DNA from: Conidiobolus incongruus B7586
Taxonomy: Eukaryota > Entomophthoromycota > Entomophthoromycetes > Entomophthorales > Conidiobolaceae
Direction: 5' to 3'
Assembly: GCA_000697335.1 (NCBI GenBank)
Contig: JNEM01014636.1
Coordinates: forward strand, 1 to 39,376
DNA length: 39,376 nt
The stretch's first letter is position 1; the number at the start of each line of letters is the position of its first letter. Made by a program: the position numbers and the translations under genes. Shown piece by piece: positions 31,584 through 39,376 of the stretch. Below the pieces are notes generated by a model. It was not told the DNA's origin and did no database searches. It was given only the letters and a program-made list of their open reading frames with translations.

Positions 31584-32471
31584 CTATCTAAAACCACGGA
31601 ATAATCTCTTGTGAACTTGGTTCCAATCGACATATGTGAAGAATTGATTCAAATAGGCTTCCTTTTGACACTTGTAATCAACAGCATAGGCAGTATCCCA
31701 CATGTTAACCACTAAGAGAGGGTTATATGCACCAACTTCTTTGTCAACTGGGAGAGTGAAGGGGATGGACAATTTACTGACATGATCAACGATTTGTTGG
31801 TAGGTGTAGCCCTCATATTGGTTCATTCTGCCAGGGACTAATGGGGTGCCTGAATTTTTGGTGTTGATGATCTTTAAAGCACCTTGATCATCTTCAATTA
31901 ACCAGGTCCAGCCGTTGCCAAACTGAGAGAGAGCAGCTTTTTTGAATTGGTTTTGGAATTCTTTCAAAGATCCGAATTCTTGACTTAAGCGTTGTTCTAA
32001 ATCATGACGGATTGGGATGATTTCAGGAGACTATTGAATTGAATTAAGTTAACAAATTAATATCATTGTGCTATATATGAAATTTACCAAGGATTGTAAG
32101 AAAAAGGACTGATTCCAAAGTTGGGAGGATAAATTAAAAATTACAGATTTATCCAAGTGAGGAGCAGATCTTACAATAGTCTGATATAAAGTAAGGTGTT
32201 CAAAGTGAGTATCTTTGACTAAGTCATTGAGCTGTTCCAATAAAAGATTTCTTTCTTGGTCGATAAGACTTAAATTAGTGACGGGGAAGAGATTTTTACA
32301 TAAAGATTGTCTAAGTTCGGGAGTGATAGGAGTTAAACGATGAATGGAACGAGCCTATAAATAAAAATATATTAAACAATCAATTAGAAATATGATAAAT
32401 GATATAATTACTTGATTAATAATAGGAGTTTTATTTAAAACTTTGAAGGTATTTCTTGTTAAATAATTCAT
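31584..32471 (-). CDS. Mitochondrial small-subunit ribosomal protein of the SOD fold (mS42/mS43 type)
   Basis: Three exons on minus: 32412-32471, 32088-32354 and 31584-32030, all in phase 0, giving 257 aa. The N-terminus (MNYLTRNTFKVLNKTPIINQ, then ARSIHRL) is a typical mitochondrial presequence. The body follows the Fe/Mn superoxide dismutase fold: FNLSSQLWNQSFFLQSL matches the family's A..xWNHxF helix, and GNGWTWLIEDDQGALKI plus NMWDTAYAVDYKCQKEAYL match GSGWxWL and DVWEHAYYLDY. Key metal ligands are replaced (His by Gln at 102, Asp by Asn at 218, His by Thr at 222), so it cannot be an active dismutase. Fungal mitoribosomes contain just such inactive SOD-like proteins (yeast Rsm26 and Mrp1). 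Which of the two this is cannot be decided. Confidence 0.9.
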
Positions 32472-32820
32472 TTTAAAATTATCTATATACTACTAAGATC
32501 AGTATTGGATTTTCGTTATTATTAGGCATTAATCAATTAATTATAACTGAATATTTAAGATATTAAGTGCTAAATTATCAATTATAGAGTATTATTTTAA
32601 CATTTTAAGTTAATTATAACTATATTTAATTATCTTACTTGATTTAAATAATGGAAATCAATTAATACAACTGTCTATCTGTTATGAGTTTCATCATCTA
32701 AATTTATTTATAATTATGATGATTACAATGAAATTGTGGGACATTATATCATAATATCGATGTTTTTATCCTAAAATTGATAATTAATAAATTTAATATA
32801 GAATCTATAGTTAATATATC

Positions 32821-32858
<38 letters not shown>

Positions 32859-33582
32859 TGATAGATTTAAGCATTTCAAATCCTAGGATAATATTCATAA
32901 ACTTGTTTATATAAGAGGAATTTTTAATTGAATTGATATTAATATTAATATATTTGGAAAAAGAATTCATTTATCAATTTAAATTAAGTTCAATTATTAT
33001 CAATATCGATTTTAATTTATACTTTAGTTAAAATCTTTAATATGATAACATGTTGATTTAATTCAAAAAATATACATACAATATTCAAAGAAATTATTGT
33101 AACGATTTAAGAGTTTAATTAAACATATATAATCAAATTTCCAATAAAGATAATATTACATTAAAAATAATAATGAAAATAAAGCGTATTTTAAGATTTA
33201 ATCATTGTTATTTTTCTATCAGTAAATTACATAGTTGTTATTTTTTAATTTAAATATCTTTTATATTATATTTTTGAGGAATAATATATAAAGATATTAT
33301 ATTTGGGAAAATAAGTTCAATGATTAATCTGAATCAATTGAAAACAATCTAATATTTATTAATACAAATATAAATTCCAACTATAAAACAATATTAGAAC
33401 AAAGAAAAACAATCCAGTTTTATTTAATTTATACCATCGAATTATTCATTTAAAATTCAATGAATTTATGTTTTAATAATTCTTAGAATTTATTAATCTA
33501 TATTCAATATGAGTATTTAAATTAATTGTTCATCAAATTTTCAATAAAATAATTTGAAGTTGTTCTATTATTATTGATAACA
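32472..33582. other. AT-rich intergenic region between divergent genes, with (AAT)n microsatellite
   Basis: About 1.1 kb between the mitoribosomal gene (minus) and the HMG-box gene (plus). It contains an (AAT)n tract at about 32821-32854. The open frame across it on minus is only an Ile run from the repeat. Nothing else is recognised. Confidence 0.5.
32821..32854. repeat. (AAT)11 trinucleotide microsatellite
   Basis: An uninterrupted run of AAT units, ending in AAC. Likely length-polymorphic. Confidence 0.9.
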
Positions 33583-34158
33583 ATGAATCATACCAATAAT
33601 TCACCATTGATCATGGCTGTCACTCATCCCAACTCTCAGCTAAAAATCCAATCGGATTATCCTATTAAACTCTTTACCTCTAAAGATATTATGAATGAAT
33701 TTCCCCCAAACAGTGGCACACTTCAATTTGTCCCTAATGGCTACAAGTTATTATTAATCAACGATTTCTGCAATTTAAATGCCGTTTCATTGTCACCAAA
33801 TAATACTCAGGCTCTCTCCTATAGTCCCACTCCTAGTGATCATTCTGCTGAATTCAATTCTTCTCCATCATCTCCAATACCGAAGTCCAATCATCCACCC
33901 CGTCCTCCAAATACCTTTATTTTATATCGAATGAAACATCATCACCAAGTTAAGAGACAGTATCCCACGTTGACTAATAAGGAAATATCAAAGATAATTG
34001 GAAAGATGTGGAGAGAAGAATCCATTGCTGTCAAGAATCAATATCAACAGGAGGCATTGGAAGCAGCTCACGAACATTTCATTAAATATCCCAACTATAA
34101 GTATCAACCCAAATCAAAATCAAAAAAATTAGCCGAAAAATTAAATCTGTCAATTTAA
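33583..34158 (+). CDS. MATA_HMG-box transcription factor
   Basis: Intronless, 191 aa from the ATG at 33583. Residues about 105-177 form one HMG box of the sequence-specific MATA type: PPRPPNTFILYRMKHHHQVK, then TLTNKEISKIIGKMWREES and HFIKYPNYKYQPKSKSKK. The RPPNxFILYR, Nx(E/V)SKxxGxMWR and YPxYKYxP motifs are those of fungal mating-type HMG proteins (Mc, MAT1-2-1, sexM/sexP) and of their relatives, which are expanded in some lineages. The N-terminal 100 residues are unrecognised and Ser/Pro/Asn-rich before the box; the tail is basic. Neighbours are a mitoribosomal gene and a DYRK kinase, not the APN2/SLA2 or TPT/RNA-helicase partners of well-known mating loci, so a mating role is possible but unproven. 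Confidence 0.93.
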   Translation: MNHTNNSPLIMAVTHPNSQLKIQSDYPIKLFTSKDIMNEFPPNSGTLQFVPNGYKLLLINDFCNLNAVSLSPNNTQALSYSPTPSDHSAEFNSSPSSPIPKSNHPPRPPNTFILYRMKHHHQVKRQYPTLTNKEISKIIGKMWREESIAVKNQYQQEALEAAHEHFIKYPNYKYQPKSKSKKLAEKLNLSI

Positions 34159-34985
34159 TATAATTTCATAATGAATATATACTCTTAATAAATTTTAAAA
34201 TATATTTCAAATTTATAATTAAATAAAAATTTGAACAATTTCAAAGAAATATTTTACAAACTATACATTTTGAAATAATTATTTGTTAATGTGAATATGG
34301 TTTAAAATGAAAAATCAATCATAAATAATATTTTGAATTATTTATTATTCATCAATAATAATTTAATCTTGTATTTTTTTTGTTCGAAAAAAGTAGTATA
34401 CAATATTCAATATTTTTAAGTAATCATCTAATAAAAATCACTTAGCCATTATTAAATATCAAAGTTCTCTAAATAATGATAATTATTCTAATATACATCA
34501 CTTTAACATATAAACAAAGAAAATTAATATTTTCGAATTTTTAATTAAGATTTTAACATAGTGATATTTTTAATTAACAAATTTCCAAATAATTTATCAA
34601 CTATAATAGAACACCATATTAAATTTATATAAGGAACAAATATTGAATAAGATTAATATTTTATATTATTTAATATTCACAATTTAAAGTAGTCTGATCA
34701 ATACCAAAGCTTACAAAGTTATTAGTTTGATTAAATATATCAATTGCTAAACTGACGATGCTATAATAAATCAGATTAACTAGTTAAATACTAAAATTAT
34801 TGAATATATTTCGTAAAGATAGTGATTTAACTAAAGATAAAAATGAGTCTTTTATAATTTAATAGATGGTAGAATAATGTATTAATAACATGTTATATAA
34901 ATAATATTGACAAAATATATGTTAATGGGGATAAGAGTATTTAACAAATTTCAATTGAATATAGTGACTCTAAAAATATTTGGAC
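34159..34985. other. AT-rich spacer between convergent genes
   Basis: About 0.8 kb between the 3' ends of the HMG-box gene and the kinase gene. No feature is recognised. Confidence 0.5.
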
Positions 34986-37825
34986 TTAGCGATGTGTATA
35001 TCCTGGACCGTTTTGACTATTGGACCTTGTCTAGAAACAAGCATTAATATGATGGTGAATACTTTAAAATATATAAATACTTACACCAGGTCGAGAAACT
35101 TGAATCCAAGGATGCTGCAATGCCTCATCTGGGGTCATTCTAGTTGCTGGGTCCAAATCTAGGCATCTCGACACAAAATCAAGGAAATCAGGATCTTTGG
35201 TGCCTAGGAAATTAGCAAGGCTGCGAGAACTAGCGGGTCCTCTCTGTTTTCCATGTGAATAGGAAGAGAACCTAGGCTGATTATTGGAATCAAAGAATAA
35301 AACGCGTCTTCGAGATTTCATAATCATGGAAAGAGGTGGTGCACCAAGATATTCCATTATACGCTCTAGTTGCTCGTTCTCTCCAGATCCAGGGAAAATA
35401 GGATAGCCGGAGTGAAGTTCGGCAACGATACATCCTAAACTCCACATATCGATTGCAGGGCCGTAAGGCATCTCTAAAATAATTTCTGGAGAACGATAGA
35501 ATCGACTTTGGATATATGTGAATACTCTTTGATCCGAGAAACAAGAGCTTCCAAAATCGATCACTTTGATGGCTGTCGTAGCAGGATTAATCATGACATT
35601 TTCAGGCTTGAGATCACAATGAATTACATTATGATTATAAAGCAAAGACAAACATTTGAGGACTTGATATGTTACTTTGCGGACAATATTTTCATTAAAA
35701 CCCTGGAAGTCGTTAAATTTAATAAAATCATATAAATTCATATTTAAGAGTTCAAAAACGATCATCTTGTGTCCTCTAAAGGTGAATGTATCTAGCATTC
35801 GAATAGCATGATGGGTATTATCGGGATCCCAAGAATTGATACGGTGCAGAATATCAATTTCAACTTTGGCCTGTTGAACAAATTTAGGAGCACTTCGAAT
35901 TGCCTTAATCGCCACTTCAATGCCTAATTTGTGATCAAAACATTTCATAACAGTTCCAAATGAACCCTTTCCTAAACTATCCACAATTTCATATCTATAA
36001 GCTACGTGCGAACCTGGATAAACGCAGAAGTTTCCACTTGAATCAATGAATGCTGAAGTATCAGAATCTTCTTTAACATGAGTGCGGGGATATTTAATGC
36101 CAAAGGTCCAAATTTCAGAATAGTTATAAATTTCTCTCCATTCATAAGGTGAGAGAAACTGTTTGAAATTCTGTAGTACTTGAGAGGGAGTTAAGGGACG
36201 ACGTGGCTCGCCATTTAAACTTGGTAAATCTGGTCGATAAGCACTATCCATACCCACACCATCTCTATGAAGCCTTGAAGCTGATATGTTATTGTGTCTA
36301 TTAACAGGAGAACTAGAAATATCCAATAAAGATTTGGTAGTACTATTAGATGCTTTAGATGAAAGTGAAAAAGATTTAGAAACAGGTAATCCTGCAGAGG
36401 AAATGCCTGGAGAAGAACTAACCATAGAAGTATTGATGGGCGTAACTTTAGGCTTTGTTGTTGAGTGATGAATTGATCTATTAGTAGATATCATTGGCTT
36501 AGAAGGAGTGACTGTGTTGGCAGAAGATTTGGCATTTAATCCAGGTAATGGTAGTGGTCGCAAAGTAGGATTTGTTCCAGGGGTTACTTTGGATGTCGTT
36601 GGAGGGGGAGTTATGTTTCCTTTTTGTAAACTGATGGATGTATATGTTTTGGACTTTAGGCTACCTGGAGTTTGGAAGCCACTATGAATAGTATTTGAGC
36701 GACCCTTTCCACCGAAAGAAGTTCCTGTAGAATAGCCAGGAATACCATGATTTGTGGGTGTTTTAGGCTTATCTCTAAGTGATGATTTTATAGCAGAGCT
36801 TTGGGTAGAATTTGAAATACTAGGCTTTGAAGTTCTTTGCTGCTGGAGAGTCAATCGTGTAGTACTTCCATAAGAATTTTGTGATACACGAGAATTTTGC
36901 GCAAGAGTTGAGCTAGTATATGATGATGACATTTTAGTGACCATACTTCCAGCCCGCGTGAGAGAGCTCACAGATGAATTTGAAGATTTTTGTAAACCAG
37001 ACAATGTAGAGGGTTTTGAGGATGCGTATGATAATTTAGGGGAGCTAGGCTTAGCCATACTAGGTTTTTGTGAGTTAATTTGAGCAGTTGATAAAGATTG
37101 TAACTTTGAAATAGGGTGTTTTGTTGATCCTGGTGAAGGTTTAACAGAAGAATTAAGAGTAGCTGGTTTAGGGATTTGAATTGCACTTGTATTTTTCACT
37201 TGACTAGCTGAAAATGAAGAATTTTGACTTAAACCAGGTAAATTCTTTCCTATTCCACTAAAACTAAATAAGATATAAAATGTTAATAAAAAATGACATA
37301 TGCTATTTACTTTGTACTTGGTTTGAGACTGTTAGCAGAAGCCTCAGTATTTCGGCTTGATATGGTTCCCGATTTAATAGGAATGCGTGTTTTAGTCCCC
37401 GAAGAACCTGGTTCATTTAAATTTGGTTTAGGGTTATTTGGGCCAAATAAAGTATGTTTTTTACTAGGATCATAGCGTAATTTAGGATTACTATTCGCCG
37501 AATTAGGTCTAACAGTTTTGGGTGATATAGCGGATTTATCTAGTAACCAAGTTATGGAATTGAAATAATATAAATTAAAATTTAACTTACGAATTTCAGA
37601 GTTGATCATGGAAGAATCTTTTGAAGATGAATTGCTATGGTAATTAGATAAAGATTTTTTATGCGATGGTGGGTTAAGTATTGTGTTTCGACGAGCTATT
37701 TGATTAGTCTTAGCTTTAATGTCGGATGAAAGAGTTGGAGCTGTAAATGAAAGATTAGGACGTTTAGTTTCTTCAATATTGTTTTCGTTATTAGGAAGTT
37801 TTTTGACACTACTCGATAAAAACAT
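34986..37825 (-). CDS. Class II DYRK-family dual-specificity kinase (Pom1/DYRK2-like)
   Basis: Four exons on minus: 37591-37825, 37311-37539, 35085-37263 and 34986-35030, all GT-AG and in phase, giving 895 aa. Residues 1-505 are Ser/Thr/Pro-rich and disordered, the usual regulatory part. The DYRK-homology box, ending in EIYNYSEIWTFG, is at about 530-543, as in class II DYRKs. Kinase features: glycine loop GKGSFG (586-591), Lys608 (VAIKAI), catalytic loop HCDLKPEN (703-710, D705), DFG (724-726), the activation segment TYIQSRFYRSPE and GPAIDMWSLGCI. Arg/Ser/Tyr elements place it with DYRK2/3/4 and S. pombe Pom1 rather than HIPK or PRP4. The activation-loop YxY motif reads FTY (736-738), so the first Tyr is Phe while the autophosphorylated second Tyr is kept. 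The short last exon adds 14 residues (TRSNSQNGPGYTHR). These kinases control polarity, cell size or stress signalling. Confidence 0.95.
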
Positions 37826-38698
37826 TGAGAAAATAGTTGTTTAGTAAGTAGAATAAAAAACTAAATATAAAGGTGAACGTTAAGTTAGAGAATAAGAATA
37901 ATTAAAAAAACACATATTTATAATATTTACTTTGTGTAAATGTAATTCTTGGTGGGAATATGGATTTTAATAGTATTTACCTGAGCTTAAGAGAGCGCTA
38001 GGAGGCTTGATATTGATAAATACAATATGATAAATTTGGAGGAGAGTATAATGATATACGCAGACTATTTTAAGTAAAGCTTTCTAATGGTAAGTTATTA
38101 AAAACAAAGTTTAGCAATATTTAATAATTAATCAAATGTGTTTAAAATAAAAGACCAGATATTTTGAAGCATTTAGAAATTGAATATAGAATTCATTTTG
38201 GATTATATAAACAATATTACTTATTATTGGCTAAATTTTTTAGTTTCCAAATAATAATTGGTCCGACTGAAGTAAAAAGAGAATTTAAATACTGGCAATT
38301 GGAATAAATACAACTATTATTAAACTACCTCAAATGCTATAAATAATTAGTTTTTTTTATCTGATTCACTATAAAGTCAGTTGCAATGTCATATAAATAT
38401 AATAGAATATAGCTTCATCAACATTTTCCAACTAATTTATCTATTTCAATACAATTATGAGTGATGGTTTGATTTATTGAATATCTTTAATATATGCTAA
38501 TTGCCAATCGTTTTTTCTTTTTAAAGTAAATAATAACATTAATTATGCCCAAATTTTATTTGTTATTTCACTTGGATATAATTGGTTATTTAAGAGTGAT
38601 GTAATTAGATTTGCATATCAGGAATATTTAAATTCAAAGTCATCCCTTACAACACAGTACTTTTTCACTTAAATTGTTTAGAATATCGCTTATAATTT

Positions 38699-38704
<6 letters not shown>

Positions 38705-38729
<25 letters not shown>
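38705..38729. repeat. (TA)12 microsatellite
   Basis: Simple TA repeat in an otherwise AT-rich spacer. Similar runs occur at 721-742, 9629-9649 and 14475-14506. Confidence 0.85.
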
Positions 38730-39106
38730 TTTCAGATCTACTATATTTATTAAGATATTTTTTATATGAACCTGAAAATATGAATGATTTAATATTACAT
38801 TTAATTTTATCCATTTAATTTTATTTTGTGCCTATGTCAAAACATAATTTTTATTGGGGTGAGCAATTAAAAATTCTCTAAATCAGGTTTTTCACTTTGG
38901 TTATTTGTTATTTTCACTCTTTCAACTCATTTGACAATTGACTATATAAACAAAACAACTTTGGAATTTTTTATTTCATATCTTCAATATAAAAGATAAT
39001 ATAAAATCTCATTTTATTAATTTAATCTTAATATATTATATTTGATCCATAATAGTTCATAAAAGTAAATATTTTGGTCAAAACTTAATTTACAAATATT
39101 CAATAT

Positions 39107-39129
39107 ATTATTATTATTATTATTATTAT
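39107..39129. repeat. (TTA)n trinucleotide microsatellite
   Basis: Run of TTA units near the right end of the window, comparable to the AAT run at 32821-32854. Confidence 0.85.
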
Positions 39130-39376
39130 CTTTATAAACTTTTATAATATTTTATTTTTTATAATATAATATAATTCTTTTATATTGAATTCAATTTGAC
39201 TTTAATAATAAAATTGTTTTTTAATAAATTGTTTATTAGCTAATTATATTAAAATTTTATAATAATATTTCATTTTAATTTAAATATTTTATTAAAATTA
39301 AATACATATAAAAAATAACATTATTTCAGTCTAAAAATATATATTATCAAAATTTTAAATATAATTATAAAATACT

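Larger units (their letters stand above)
37826..39376. other. Upstream region of the kinase gene and AT-rich spacer with microsatellites
   Basis: A relatively GC-rich patch at about 37982-38012 reads on minus as an exon-like stretch ending in CTCAG followed by GTAAAT. A pyrimidine-rich TTTATATTTAG acceptor occurs nearer the start codon, so a 5' UTR intron of the kinase gene is plausible (weak evidence). Further out lie (TA)n at about 38705-38729 and (TTA)n at about 39107-39129. The last 300 bp are extremely A/T-rich and hold nothing that I can name. Confidence 0.45.

Noticed and set aside
31584-32471. Active Fe/Mn superoxide dismutase
   Set aside because: Metal-binding His and Asp positions are replaced and a mitochondrial presequence is present; fits the mitoribosomal SOD-like subunits.
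32749-32970. 73-codon frame on minus
   Set aside because: Its core is a run of Ile codons created by the (AAT)n microsatellite.
1-39376. CRISPR arrays, operons, LTR elements or virus-like elements
   Set aside because: No spaced direct repeats, reverse transcriptase, integrase or capsid-like segments were seen; spliceosomal introns show that this is eukaryotic DNA.

Overview
The window comes from a very AT-rich eukaryotic nuclear genome, most likely a fungus. The genes carry short GT-AG introns (about 37-174 nt, mostly 40-90) with GTAAGT-like donors. They encode fungal-type proteins: RPL5/uL18, NEP1/EMG1, RIO1, IWS1/SPN1, an RNF5/RMA1-like RING ligase, a PQ-loop protein, a class II DYRK kinase and a MATA-type HMG-box protein. 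The phylum cannot be settled from the sequence. Coding DNA is clearly richer in GC than the A/T-dominated spacers, and most so in RPL5 and the Ala/Glu-rich PH-domain gene, which suggests high expression of those two.

Layout, left to right. 1-270: 3' part of a decayed mariner transposon cut by the window edge. 899-2047 (+): orphan protein with an N-terminal membrane anchor and an acidic tail. 2292-3605: complete-length mariner copy, transposase on minus. 4401-6328 (+): multi-exon gene ending in a PHD finger. 6603-6675 (-): tRNA-Lys(UUU), head to head with 6777-7252 (+), a small mitochondrial inner-membrane-type protein. 8299-9283 (-): four-exon RNF5/RNF185-type ligase. 11561-12749 (-): RPL5, whose second intron holds what looks like a C/D box snoRNA matching 25S/28S rRNA. 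13313-14202 (-): NEP1/EMG1, divergent from 14774-16726 (+), RIO1. 17257-18564: second complete-length mariner copy, transposase on plus, inverted relative to the first. 19081-21701 (-): two-PH-domain protein with a long Ala/Glu/Pro-rich middle. 21702-27574: 5.9-kb gene-poor stretch. 27575-28912 (+): IWS1/SPN1 with micro-exons. 29363-30438 (-): PQ-loop membrane protein. 31584-32471 (-): SOD-fold mitochondrial ribosomal protein (mS42/mS43 type). 33583-34158 (+): MATA_HMG-box protein. 34986-37825 (-): class II DYRK kinase. The rest to 39376 is AT-rich spacer.

Several genes meet in ribosome production: RPL5 is a 60S protein and 5S RNP component, its intron appears to carry an rRNA-methylation guide, NEP1 modifies and matures 18S rRNA, and RIO1 acts in late 40S maturation. 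NEP1 and RIO1 share one 571-bp divergent intergenic region. The other genes form no evident pathway.

The most notable points are the intronic snoRNA, the three mariner copies whose decay is almost entirely C:G to T:A (stops fall mainly where Trp, Arg or Gln codons are expected), the repeated amphipathic segments of the PH-domain protein, and a candidate mating-type-like HMG gene. Exon structures were worked out by hand from splice motifs and reading-frame phase, not from transcripts.
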